Positions 52,778 through 61,712 of a stretch of DNA of 64,000 nucleotides are shown piece by piece. This DNA comes from Flavobacterium marginilacus (GTDB lineage: Bacteria; Bacteroidota; Bacteroidia; Flavobacteriales; Flavobacteriaceae): assembly GCF_026870155.1 (NCBI RefSeq), contig NZ_CP113975.1, forward strand, positions 3,348,001 through 3,412,000. The letters are read 5' to 3'. Below the pieces are notes generated by a model, which was given only the letters and a program-made list of their open reading frames with translations, had not been told where the DNA came from and did no database searches. Each line of letters begins with the position of its first letter. Positions within the stretch are counted from its first letter, which is position 1. A program made the position numbers and the translations under genes.

Positions 52778-52872
52778 TTTTTGAGTTTTTAATTAAAAAA
52801 ATCAATTACAATTGCAATATCGAATTTGAACAGCAATACCAATCGCATTGAAATTCAAATAGCTATTGAAAT

Positions 52873-54681
52873 TTAAATAGGAATATTAAAAGTAATCCTC
52901 GTTCCTTCGTTTGGTATTGAATTGAAGAAAACACGGCCATTGATGTATTGAATGCGTTCTTTCATGAAAAGCATACCCATTCCAGATTCGCTGTTTCTCT
53001 TTTTCTCCACAGCATTAATATCAAATCCTTTTCCGTTATCATCAACAGTAATACTTAAAAGTGTGGCACTATGTGAAAGCTGCACGATAATATGAGTTGA
53101 ATCGGCGTATTTTATAGCGTTATTAATAGCTTCTTGGGTTAATCGATAAATATTTATCTCGATTAAAGAATCCAATCGAGCGTTGAAATCGGTTTTGTTG
53201 TAAAATAAAATATTCTTTCCTGTTAGTTTTGAAAGTTCTGCCGTAAGTTTTGAAAGCGCTGGATTAATTCCGTGGTCACTTAATTCAGGAGGCATTAAAT
53301 TGAAAGTAGCCGTACGGACTCCTTTTATGATGTCAAGAGACAGTTTTTTCAGATAGTCTATTTTTACAGCCGCTTTTTCTTTATCTTCTAGATTTATACT
53401 TTCGAGACTGAATTTTAATCCTGTAAGCATCTGTCCTATTCCATCATGAATTTCCCGAGCAATTCTATTTTGCTCATTCTCTTGATTTTCGACAATTTTA
53501 CTTGAAATTATTTTTTGCTGATTCAGCTTATTTTCAATATTTGCCGTATTCAAACGCTCAACTTCCTGAACCGCTTTTTTACGTTCGGTAATATCAAAAC
53601 AGATAATTAAAAGCTCCGATTCGTCTTTTCTTATCGTAACAGGCACCATCGATAAATCCAGCCAAAGCGATTGTTCGTTTCTGGTAGTGATATTTAATTC
53701 TCCCTGCCAGCCTCTGCGGTGGTTTTCCAGTATAATGCGGTCTATAAAAAGCTGTTCCTTTTCAATTGGAGTAAGTACCTGCCCAAATTTTTTGTCTGAA
53801 AGAAAAGGATTATACTGAAGTAGTTTAGAAAATTTCTCTCCAATATGAATAATAGTGCCGTCGGTCGCAATTCTGCAGTAAAGCAGTGTATTCTCCATCG
53901 CATAATTGAGAGATTTTAGTTCTTTTACTGAGTTTTCTTTGGCTTCGCTGATGATTTCGGAGTTCTGCGCCAGTTTTAACGCCTTTTTTTCCGATGACAG
54001 TAAAGTAGAAATAAGCAGTTCTACACTTTTATTAGTAGGTTTGAAAATAAATATAAATTCCAGCAGTAAAACCAATAATGTAAAAGCTAGAATACCATAT
54101 TCAGTTTTGCGCTGCAGGGTTACTTTTTCAAGAGCCTCTCTATCGTATTCAGTTACAATCTGGTTCATTTTCGAAAGAAAAACCGATTCGTTTTCGAGTA
54201 TGGTTTGTACCAGTTTTTGATTTTCCTGCTGATTTTTGTTTTCTTTTTTGTTTTCCAAAAAAGTACTGCCGGCTTTAATTATGATATCAAAATTTGGTTT
54301 CAGATTCTCGAAATCCTTATTGAGAATAGGATTTTTTTCCCTTGGAAAACCTAACTTATTATTTCCGTTTACGAGAGAATAATGATTAAATTTCCACTGA
54401 GAAATAGTATTTGAAATGGTATTTATCTGTTTCTTTTCCTGTAAAGAATCAGTTATAAAATTAAGGATCAGGATTTCTTTAGTCAGTTTCTGGCTCAGCA
54501 TTCTCTGCTTCCCCGAAATGTTTATTATTTTGGAATCGCTGAGCTGACTGTAAAGATTATATTGGATAAGCAATTGACTCAAAAGTACAGTGACGGCAAT
54601 GGTAATTAAGGCGAATATATACATTCGCCTTAATTTTTTGAAAGTCATTTTGTCGTATGATACTTTGGATTTTTTTTTCAT
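52873..54681 (-). CDS. NarX-like sensor histidine kinase
   Basis: 602 residues. First membrane segment about 20-41. A P-box-like motif follows (INISGKQRMLSQKLTKE, about 53-69), characteristic of nitrate/nitrite-sensing NarX/NarQ and PilJ-type domains. Periplasmic helices come next, and a second membrane segment at about 195-215. A PAS domain follows (YCRIATDGTIIHIGEKFSKL to IICFDITERK), then a HisKA_3 dimer/phospho-His helix (NRIAREIHDGIGQMLTGLKF) and an HATPase domain (EAINNAIKYA, VDDNGKGFD, GMGMLFMKERI). It should sense nitrate or nitrite in the periplasm and phosphorylate the NarL-type regulator next to it. A direct link to the NrtA-like protein is possible but unsupported. Confidence 0.92.
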   Translation of the reverse strand: MKKKSKVSYDKMTFKKLRRMYIFALITIAVTVLLSQLLIQYNLYSQLSDSKIINISGKQRMLSQKLTKEILILNFITDSLQEKKQINTISNTISQWKFNHYSLVNGNNKLGFPREKNPILNKDFENLKPNFDIIIKAGSTFLENKKENKNQQENQKLVQTILENESVFLSKMNQIVTEYDREALEKVTLQRKTEYGILAFTLLVLLLEFIFIFKPTNKSVELLISTLLSSEKKALKLAQNSEIISEAKENSVKELKSLNYAMENTLLYCRIATDGTIIHIGEKFSKLLQYNPFLSDKKFGQVLTPIEKEQLFIDRIILENHRRGWQGELNITTRNEQSLWLDLSMVPVTIRKDESELLIICFDITERKKAVQEVERLNTANIENKLNQQKIISSKIVENQENEQNRIAREIHDGIGQMLTGLKFSLESINLEDKEKAAVKIDYLKKLSLDIIKGVRTATFNLMPPELSDHGINPALSKLTAELSKLTGKNILFYNKTDFNARLDSLIEINIYRLTQEAINNAIKYADSTHIIVQLSHSATLLSITVDDNGKGFDINAVEKKRNSESGMGMLFMKERIQYINGRVFFNSIPNEGTRITFNIPI

Positions 54682-54702
54682 GAAGACCGTACCTTTTTTT
54701 CT

Positions 54703-54771
54703 GCCAAAGATTAAAAAGATTTTTATAGTTTTTAATAAACTAATCTATGAAAATCTTTTTAATCTACAGCC
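54703..54771. repeat. Inverted repeat between DUF4202 gene and kinase gene
   Basis: gccaaagattaaaaagattt (from 54703) pairs with aaatctttttaatctacagc (to 54770), with small mismatches around a loop of about 20 bases. It fills most of the 114-bp gap and belongs to the same AAAGATT-type repeat class as 55883-56013. Confidence 0.75.
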
Positions 54772-54795
54772 TTATTCTTTTAAACAACAATCCAA

Positions 54796-55383
54796 TTACA
54801 ATCCTAAAGAATCTTTTATTAACTGAAGATTTTCTGGTGTGTAACTAATTTTCAAAGCTTCCTGATGTCCTTTATCAGACATTTTATTCCAGGTTTTCAG
54901 AATGATGTTTTTCAGTTTTTCAGTATCGTGTTTTTGGACAAAAGGATCCAGATAAAATTCTAAAAACACTAAACAGATAACATCCTCAAGAAGTTGTGTT
55001 TCTTCGTCTTTTTTAAGCAGTTTTTTTTCAATCAGGAAAGATACACGATCGATAAAAGTATCTTCATATCCTGCTTTTTTCAATATTTCAGCAGTCGTTT
55101 TGGCATGGAATTTTTTTAAATCTTCTCTCCATTTCAAATAGCCGACACGGTCCATCGGATACGATTCTCTTGGCATTTTCCAGCGGCAGATGTGCTGTGC
55201 CTTAGCTGCTATCTGAACTGCTTCTGAAGCATTGGGCTGAAAATCCATCAGCCTTTCATACATTCTGTCCGAATACAATAATTCTTTCGGATAGGTTATT
55301 TCTTGGTATATTTCATTATTTGGATCGGCTTCGTTTTCTGCATCAATCCACGCACTGGCGTTTAAGAAGGGAATAGTTTTCAT
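54796..55383 (-). CDS. DUF4202 family protein
   Basis: 195 residues matching the DUF4202 pattern: start FLNASAWIDAENEADPN, YSDRMYERLMDFQPNASE, AQHICRWKMPRESYPMDRVGYLKWR, and an acidic/aromatic core LLEDVICLVFLEFYL. It is all-helical and soluble, with conserved His, Asp and Glu that could bind a metal as in HD-type proteins. The function is unknown. Its place between nirD (34 bp) and the nitrate sensor kinase points to a role in nitrate/nitrite assimilation. Confidence 0.85.
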   Translation of the reverse strand: MKTIPFLNASAWIDAENEADPNNEIYQEITYPKELLYSDRMYERLMDFQPNASEAVQIAAKAQHICRWKMPRESYPMDRVGYLKWREDLKKFHAKTTAEILKKAGYEDTFIDRVSFLIEKKLLKKDEETQLLEDVICLVFLEFYLDPFVQKHDTEKLKNIILKTWNKMSDKGHQEALKISYTPENLQLIKDSLGL

Positions 55384-55417
55384 TTTGGAATAGTGTATAT
55401 ATTCAAAGATACATACA

Positions 55418-55795
55418 TTATTCTAAAAACCCAACGAATACTTCATCACCTTCTACTTTCACAGGATAAGTTGCGATTGAATAGTCTTCACCATTTAAAT
55501 TAGAACCATCAACCAATGAGAATGTTTTTTTATGCATTGGACATGCAATTTTTGGAACATCATCAGCAGAACCGGTCATTCCTCTGGATAAAACCATTTC
55601 CATTTTGTGAGGACAGGCATTTTGACAGGCGTACCAAGCGTTTCTTCTTTCGAAATTAAAAATGGCAATCTGTTTGTTTTTATACTTGATGCATCCGCCT
55701 CTGTTACTTGGAAAATCTTTAATGTTTCCAGCTTTGAACCAAATTTTCACTTCGCTTGTGTTTACCGTTTTGTATTGGCTTAATAGATCTTCCAT
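55418..55795 (-). CDS. nirD: Nitrite reductase small subunit NirD, Rieske type
   Basis: 125 residues from the ATG at 55795. The open frame extends 13 codons upstream, but the inner ATG fits family length. Rieske [2Fe-2S] ligands are intact: ACPHKM (Cys-Pro-His) and ACPMHKK (Cys-x2-His), so it can carry electrons, unlike small subunits that have lost the cluster. It partners NirB in reducing nitrite to ammonium with NADH. It is separated from nirB by 256 bp holding an inverted repeat, so co-transcription is likely but interrupted by structure. Confidence 0.92.
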   Translation of the reverse strand: MEDLLSQYKTVNTSEVKIWFKAGNIKDFPSNRGGCIKYKNKQIAIFNFERRNAWYACQNACPHKMEMVLSRGMTGSADDVPKIACPMHKKTFSLVDGSNLNGEDYSIATYPVKVEGDEVFVGFLE

Positions 55796-55882
55796 GGGAT
55801 TTAGTTTTTTGTTTTCAGATCCCGGCCCCGCCATGAGGATTAGCAGAACCGAGAGCGGAAAAGTATTGTTATTAAGTTGCTA

Positions 55883-56013
55883 TTTCGCAAAGATTCACAA
55901 TATGAACCCAAAGACACGAGAAGATAATTTTCTGTTTGTAGTTGTCTTTGCTGTTGTTTTTTTATTTTAAATTTTCGCGAATCTCTTTGTATTCTTTGTG
56001 AATCTTTGTGAAA
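55883..56013. repeat. Inverted repeat between nirB and nirD
   Basis: tttcgcaaagattcacaa (55883-55900) pairs with ttgtgaatctttgtgaaa (55996-56013) at 17 of 18 positions. Inner parts (cccaaagacacgag and attctttgt) extend the similarity. The loop of about 95 bases is T-rich. It may mark a processing or attenuation point inside the operon; this is inferred. Confidence 0.8.
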
Positions 56014-56051
56014 TAATTATATTTAAATTTGTATTATCGAACAATTAGTAC

Positions 56052-58559
56052 CTACCAAGGTCTTGGCATTTTTTGATCTCTTAACGGCACGTATTCAATG
56101 TTGTCATCTTTCTCATCCGTATTCACAAAGTGACTGAAACGTTTCATCAATCTTGGTTTTTCAAGTACTTGTTTCCACTCACATTCGAAAGTTCCAACTA
56201 GTGATTCCATCTCAGTTTCCAATGTTTCGCAAATACCTAAACGGTCATGAATAATAACTTCTTTTAGGTAATCCAAACCGCCTTCCAGTTTTTCTAACCA
56301 AGTAGATGTTCTGACTAATGGTCCTGCAGTACGGATATAATACATAAGGAAACGATCCATATATTTGAAAACAGTTTCTTTATTTATTTGTTCAGCCAAT
56401 AAAACAGCGTGTTTTGGATTGGCCCCGCCATTACCACAGATGTAAAGATTCCAGCCGCCTTCAACAGCAATTACTCCAAAATCTTTTCCTCTCGCCTCGG
56501 CACATTCTCTGATACAGGCAGAAACTCCTCCTTTTAATTTATGAGGAGAACGAATTCCTCTGTAACGATTTTCTAATTCGATGGCAAAAGTTGTACTGTC
56601 ATCCATTCCATAACGGCACCACGTATTACCCACACAGCTTTTTACGGCTCTTAATGATTTTCCATAAGCATGTCCGCTTTCAAAACCATTATCGATTAAT
56701 ACTTTCCAGATTTTTGGCAGATCATCCAAGTGGGCTCCGAATAAATCGACACGCTGTGCTCCGGTTATTTTAGTGTATAAATCAAATTGTTTAGCAACTT
56801 CACCGATCACTATTAATTTTTCAGGAGTGATTTCACCACCAGCAATTCTTGGCACAACAGAATAAGTTCCGTTTCTTTGAATGTTTGCTAAATACCTATC
56901 GTTGGTATCCTGTGTAGTTACGTGCTTATTAGCAGTGTCATTATAAATACTGGAGAAAATTGAAGCTACAACCGGTTTACAGATTTCGCATCCGTCACCT
57001 TTTCCATGATGATCAATTACTTCATAATAATTAGTGTATTTATTGATTTTTACAAGGTCAAATAATTCTTGTCTTGTATAACTAAAGTGCTCACAGATAC
57101 TTTCTTTTACTTCTCTTCCTATTGATTTTTGAGCTGCTTTTACTAAGTCAGCTACCATTGGTTTACAGCCTCCGCAACCTGAAGTAGCTTTGGTAAGCTT
57201 AACAACATCTGAAAAAGTTTCACAAGTTCCGTCAGTTATTGAACAGCAGATAGCACCTTTGGTCACGTTTTCGCAAGAGCAGATAACCGCTGTATCAGGC
57301 AGGTCAGATGCACTGCCAAGTGTAGATCCTTCTCCACCGCGCGAACCAAGAATTAAATCTTCCGGGTTTGCAGGCAAGGCCATTGCATTGGCATAAATTT
57401 GGAACAGACCGTTGTAATCTGATGAATCTCCTACAAGGATTCCGCCCAATAATGTTTTTCCGTCTTTGGTAACATTGATTCTTTTGTAAATACCGCTGAA
57501 TTTGTTTTCATAAACAATTGCAGTAACATCTTCGTTTTCAATAAAAGGATCACCAAAGCTCGCAACTTCAACTCCAATTAGTTTCAATTGAGTTGACATA
57601 TCGATGGTTTCTCTCATCGTTTTATTCCCATTAAGGATTTGTTCGGCAGCAACATCAGCCATTTCGTAGCCAGGAGCCACAAGACCATATATCATTTGAT
57701 TGTATAAAGCAGCCTCACCTATAGCATAGATATTAGGATCTGATGTCTGCATTTTATTGTTTACCACAATACCGCCTCTAACGCCTACTTCGAGTCCGGA
57801 AACTCTTCCCAGTTCGTCGCGGGGTTTAATTCCGGCTGATATAACCAACATATCAACTTTTAACAAATCGTCATTGGCAAACATCATTCCTTTTATACTC
57901 TCTTCTCCATCTATATATTGAGTTGCTTTATTTAGATGAATACCTATATTTAATTCTTCTATTTTAGATTGAAGCATATCACTTGCGCCTTGATCCAATT
58001 GTCTTGGCATCAATCGCGGAGCAAATTCTACTACATGAGGATTTAATCCTAAATCGCGAACAGCTTTTGCTGCCTCAAGCCCTAATAAACCTCCTCCAAG
58101 AACCGCTGCTTCAGTAGACCCATTGGCTTTTATTTTTTTGGCGTAAGCCATAATAGCATCAAGATCTTCAATGGTTCTGTAAACAAAAACCCCTTCTTTT
58201 TCCACACCGTCAATTGGCGGTACAAATGCAGCTGACCCAGTAGCCAAAACTAAGTAATCATACTGATATGTTTTTTCTAAGTGTGTGTGTATCGTTTTTT
58301 GTTCTCTATTGATATCTGTAATTAACTCCGAAGTGTTTAATATGATGTTATTCTCCTTATACCATGATCCCGTTGAAAGAGACAGGTCTTCAGCGCTTTT
58401 CCCTGCAAAGTATTCACTTAGGTGAACCCTGTCATAAGCGCGTCTTGGTTCTTCTCCAAATACTGTAATTTGATAATTCTCTTGCCCAGATTTCGAAATG
58501 AATTTCTCGCAAAATTTATAACCTACCATGCCGTTTCCGACTACTATCACATTAATCAT
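56052..58559 (-). CDS. nirB: Nitrite reductase [NAD(P)H] large subunit NirB
   Basis: 835 residues, typical for the family. Order: FAD/NAD-binding reductase (VIVVGNGMVGYKF, AAVLGGGLLGLEAAKA), two BFD-like [2Fe-2S] segments (CSCENVTKGA, GCGGCKPMV; then GDGCEICKPVV), a ferredoxin-like sirohaem half domain (YSVVPRIAGGEITPEKL) and the sirohaem/4Fe-4S core with SCVGNTWCRYG, ACIRECAEARGKDFG and YICGNGG. It catalyses the six-electron reduction of nitrite to ammonium in the cytoplasm. First gene of the cluster as transcribed; a NarL-like palindrome abuts its -7 box. Confidence 0.97.
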   Translation of the reverse strand: MINVIVVGNGMVGYKFCEKFISKSGQENYQITVFGEEPRRAYDRVHLSEYFAGKSAEDLSLSTGSWYKENNIILNTSELITDINREQKTIHTHLEKTYQYDYLVLATGSAAFVPPIDGVEKEGVFVYRTIEDLDAIMAYAKKIKANGSTEAAVLGGGLLGLEAAKAVRDLGLNPHVVEFAPRLMPRQLDQGASDMLQSKIEELNIGIHLNKATQYIDGEESIKGMMFANDDLLKVDMLVISAGIKPRDELGRVSGLEVGVRGGIVVNNKMQTSDPNIYAIGEAALYNQMIYGLVAPGYEMADVAAEQILNGNKTMRETIDMSTQLKLIGVEVASFGDPFIENEDVTAIVYENKFSGIYKRINVTKDGKTLLGGILVGDSSDYNGLFQIYANAMALPANPEDLILGSRGGEGSTLGSASDLPDTAVICSCENVTKGAICCSITDGTCETFSDVVKLTKATSGCGGCKPMVADLVKAAQKSIGREVKESICEHFSYTRQELFDLVKINKYTNYYEVIDHHGKGDGCEICKPVVASIFSSIYNDTANKHVTTQDTNDRYLANIQRNGTYSVVPRIAGGEITPEKLIVIGEVAKQFDLYTKITGAQRVDLFGAHLDDLPKIWKVLIDNGFESGHAYGKSLRAVKSCVGNTWCRYGMDDSTTFAIELENRYRGIRSPHKLKGGVSACIRECAEARGKDFGVIAVEGGWNLYICGNGGANPKHAVLLAEQINKETVFKYMDRFLMYYIRTAGPLVRTSTWLEKLEGGLDYLKEVIIHDRLGICETLETEMESLVGTFECEWKQVLEKPRLMKRFSHFVNTDEKDDNIEYVPLRDQKMPRPW

Positions 58560-58584
58560 AATCTGTTAATTAAGTATTACTACG

Positions 58585-58592
58585 CAAACATA
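58585..58592 (-). promoter_or_regulatory. -7 box of the nirB promoter
   Basis: TATGTTTG on the minus strand fits TAnnTTTG and lies 25 bp before the ATG at 58559. No TTG is found 17-23 bp upstream. Instead the 58591-58606 palindrome touches the box, suggesting the regulator replaces the -33 contact. Confidence 0.55.
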
Positions 58593-58606
58593 CGTATAAA
58601 TACTTA
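58591..58606. promoter_or_regulatory. NarL-like 7-2-7 operator at the nirB promoter
   Basis: TACGTATAAATACTTA matches the perfect palindrome at 49063-49078 at 14 of 16 positions and keeps the 7-2-7 form (TACGTAT, AA, ATACTTA). Extra half-site-like words (TAAGTAT at 58571, TACGTAA at 58675, ATACTTA at 58686) lie nearby. Confidence 0.65.
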
Positions 58607-59150
58607 ATTTATATACTTATTTTTAGATTTTTTTTCTAAAATAGAATCATTTTTAATAACTATTGCTCGAATCATACGTAAATACATACTTAGACTACAT
58701 ACGTCCACTCATTTAAGCACATTAAATAGCTACAAAGCACTTACTTACAAACTACTTAGAGAAACTAACAAAAACACTTAATATTTTATGACTGTCCGCA
58801 AATAATACCATGTATTTTTTTTTGCCACTGATTACAAAGATTCTCATAGATTTCATTATTGTTTTTTTTAAAATATCTGTGTAAATCTTTTTGAATCAAG
58901 ACCATTTAAAGTGATTTACAGGAAACATTGAGTGCTGGATGCAGTTTAATAAAATTGAAATTGCTCAACATTCGCTTCAATAATCGTCTTTACAAATGAT
59001 AACAAATGAAATTAAAAAACAAGCCTGCTTGATATAATTTCACAGCCTAAAAAAGCATAAAGCAACTGCCTGTTTGTTAAATTGAGCTACTCGTTCACAC
59101 ACTTTTATTATCTTAGTGCAAAAATTAAAGGTTTCGAAAGTGACTGACAT
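58607..59150. other. AT-rich intergenic region between divergent nirB and SDR genes
   Basis: About 540 bp without a credible gene. It contains more TACGTA/ATACTTA words up to about 58705, then a partial dispersed repeat (gccactgattacaaagattc at about 58825). On the SDR side there is a possible weak promoter: TTG at 59082, then TATCTTAG at 59109-59116, a 24-bp spacer and one mismatch in the -7 box. Confidence 0.5.
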
Positions 59151-59186
59151 TTGAAAAACATTTTACATAAAACAGCATCTAAAAAA

Positions 59187-59939
59187 ATGACAAAAATAGC
59201 TTTAATAACAGGCGCAACTTCAGGAATAGGAAAAGCCACAGCAATCAAATTGGCCGAAAACGGATATGATTTAATCATCTGCGGACGCCGTGCTGAAAAA
59301 CTCGAAGAATTAAAAAGTACATTGGCCGAAAACATAAAAGTTCATAGTTTAATCTTTGATGTCAGAGACAGAAAAGAAGTTGAACTACAGCTTAATTCAC
59401 TGCCAAATGAATGGAAAAATATTGACGTTCTAGTAAACAGTGCTGGTAATGCTCATGGACTTTCTACTATCGACAATGGCGATATCGAAGACTGGGACGT
59501 AATGATTGACGGAAACGTAAAAGGATTATTGTATGTTTCCAAAGCCATAATTCCGCAGATGGTAGAAAGAAAAAAGGGCCATATTATCAATTTGAGTTCA
59601 GTTGCAGGAAAACAAACCTATGCGAACGGTGCCGTGTACTGCGCCTCAAAAAAAGCGGTTGAAGCCATCAGCGAAGGAATGCGTCTTGACTTAACCCAGC
59701 ACGGGATTAAAATTACAAATATTGCACCAGGAGCCGTTGCAACTGAGTTTTCAGAAGTCCGATTCAAAGGTGACACAGAAAGAGCCCAAAAAGTATATGA
59801 AGGCTACGACCCGTTATTAGCCGAAGATATAGCCGATTTTATTGCTTATGCTGTCAATGCTCCAGATCGTGTAACAATTGCCGATGTAACAATATATGCT
59901 AAAGCACAATCGGCTCCTACTATGATCTATAAAAAATAA
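59187..59939 (+). CDS. Short-chain dehydrogenase/reductase (SDR family)
   Basis: 250 residues from the ATG at 59187. A TTG 36 bp upstream is open but adds a poor leader. Classical SDR: cofactor motif TGATSGIGK at about 8-16, NSAGNAHG, catalytic Ser in NLSSVAGKQ, and Tyr-x3-Lys in YCASKKAVEAI. It is like the YdfG/NAD(P)-dependent 3-hydroxy-acid dehydrogenase group; basic residues after the first strand (GRRAEKL) suggest NADP. Substrate unknown. Single gene, divergent from nirB. Confidence 0.9.
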   Translation: MTKIALITGATSGIGKATAIKLAENGYDLIICGRRAEKLEELKSTLAENIKVHSLIFDVRDRKEVELQLNSLPNEWKNIDVLVNSAGNAHGLSTIDNGDIEDWDVMIDGNVKGLLYVSKAIIPQMVERKKGHIINLSSVAGKQTYANGAVYCASKKAVEAISEGMRLDLTQHGIKITNIAPGAVATEFSEVRFKGDTERAQKVYEGYDPLLAEDIADFIAYAVNAPDRVTIADVTIYAKAQSAPTMIYKK

Positions 59940-59999
59940 AAGTCTTTTTTCACCCGCACAGATGTCCCTGAGCAACGATAATGAATTGCATTCTACCCC

Positions 60000-60039
60000 A
60001 TTGTTGTTTAAATCTGATCGCTCAGATCTAAACAATAAT
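60000..60039. repeat. Inverted repeat after the SDR gene
   Basis: attgttgtttaaatctga (60000-60017) pairs with tcagatctaaacaataat (60022-60039) at 16 of 18 positions with a 4-base loop. It lies 60 bp after the SDR stop codon. It could serve as a terminator although no T-run follows. Confidence 0.7.
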
Positions 60040-60198
60040 TTTGCCTATTTTATAAAGTCAAAATATTTTATCAATTCTATTTGCAATAAGAAAATAAGTT
60101 TAGTTCAAAGTAAAAACTCAAAAAAACTATATTTTAATCACTATTAAATACTATTTTTATGAAGATTTAACGTTGAAATAACTTTAAAAAATAACAAA

Positions 60199-61551
60199 AT
60201 GAAAAAAATTATTTGTCTATTGCTAATTTTAGTTTTCGCATCTTTTACAACTTCAAAAGAAACAATAACAGTTTCAGGAAAAATAACAAATACCGAAGAT
60301 GGAAAAATTAGAATTAAAGGAGAATCATTTGATAAAGAAATTAAACTAAAACCAGATGGCAGTTTTCTAGAAAATTTATCTATAGAATATGATGGGCTGT
60401 ACATGATTGGAACAGCTAAAAACAATTTCCCTATCTATTTATCAAAACAATCAAAATTAGCAATAAATGCTGACGACAAAAACTTCAATTCTACATTAAA
60501 ATACACAGGAAAAGGGAGTATCGAAAATCAATATCTTGCTAAAAAACAACTCATAACTACTGTAACCGCTCCCGAAGAGCTTTATAAACTAGACGAAAAA
60601 GTATTCTTAAATAAACTCCAAAAAATCAAAAATTCTGTAACTATTTTATATGGTAACACAAAGTTTACTGATACCTATTTCAAAGAAAAAGAAGATAGAA
60701 GTATTCATTATTTAGAACAGAAATATTTATTGACTTATAAAAAATATCATTATAACTATGCAAAATTAAAAGACTTTAAAGTTTCAGAAACATTCCCGCA
60801 AATTGATGAAACAATTGACTTGGATAATAATAATGATTTTTTATTTTCAGATGAATATAAAGAAATTGTTATGACTAAATTTTATGAAAACATTAAAGGG
60901 GATGATTATAGTTTTTTCATTTCGGCAAGAAATGCAATTCCAGAAATTAAAGCTCTTAAAAGTCAAAGTATAAAAAATCGTTTAATTGAAAACTCGATAA
61001 ATGATATTAGTATTGAAAATCCAAATTACGAAAAAACATACAATGAATTTTTATCAATTGTAACTGATTTAAAACTAAAAGAAAAACTTACCCAAAATTA
61101 TAATGCAACAAATGTATTAAAACCTGGAAATCCCTCTCCAAAATTTGATTATAAAAATCAAAAAGGGGGAAAAACTTCTTTGGAAAATCTAAAAGGTAAA
61201 TACATTTACATAGATCTTTGGGCTACATGGTGCGCACCCTGCCGCCAGGAAATCCCATTCCTTCAGAAAGTGGAAGAACAATATAGAGAAAAAAACATTG
61301 AATTTGTAAGTATTTCAATAGATGCAATAGAGGATCAGGAAAAATGGAGCAAATTTGTTATAGAACAAAAATTAGGTGGAATTCAATTATTGGCAGATAA
61401 AGAATGGGAATCACAATTTTTGAAAGATTATGGAGTCAATGGAGTCCCAACATTTATTCTTATTAACCCTGAAGGTAATATCATCAGCGCCCATGCCCCT
61501 AGACCATCTGACACTAAACTTATTGATTTATTCAACAGTCTAAAAATATAA
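60199..61551 (+). CDS. TlpA-like periplasmic thioredoxin-fold protein
   Basis: 450 residues. Signal peptide at 1-19 (ICLLLILVFASFTTS). Residues about 22-110 form a beta-rich domain like the DUF4369 modules often found ahead of flavobacterial TlpA proteins (VSGKITNTEDGKIRIKGESF). A helical middle follows, then a thioredoxin domain from about 315 with the redox motif WATWCAPCRQE and the cis-Pro segment GVPTFILINPEG. It would reduce or isomerise disulphides outside the inner membrane; the partner is unknown. Its A/T-rich codon use is stronger than in its neighbours. About 160 bp separate it from the next (broken) gene. Confidence 0.88.
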   Translation: MKKIICLLLILVFASFTTSKETITVSGKITNTEDGKIRIKGESFDKEIKLKPDGSFLENLSIEYDGLYMIGTAKNNFPIYLSKQSKLAINADDKNFNSTLKYTGKGSIENQYLAKKQLITTVTAPEELYKLDEKVFLNKLQKIKNSVTILYGNTKFTDTYFKEKEDRSIHYLEQKYLLTYKKYHYNYAKLKDFKVSETFPQIDETIDLDNNNDFLFSDEYKEIVMTKFYENIKGDDYSFFISARNAIPEIKALKSQSIKNRLIENSINDISIENPNYEKTYNEFLSIVTDLKLKEKLTQNYNATNVLKPGNPSPKFDYKNQKGGKTSLENLKGKYIYIDLWATWCAPCRQEIPFLQKVEEQYREKNIEFVSISIDAIEDQEKWSKFVIEQKLGGIQLLADKEWESQFLKDYGVNGVPTFILINPEGNIISAHAPRPSDTKLIDLFNSLKI

Positions 61552-61712
61552 TTTAAAAGCCATTTTTAAGTTTTTTTTTACACAAATAAGTAAAAAACTG
61601 ATTATTATAAGATTAAGTCAGCTAAGTGTAAAACACACAATAATTCCGAATAATTATATAACAGCATATCGCCTTATTTAATTCATTTTTACAGAAAATT
61701 AAATAAGGCATC

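Noticed and set aside
59962..60147. 61-codon plus-strand frame after the SDR gene
   Set aside because: It crosses the inverted repeat at 60000-60039 and has no family features.
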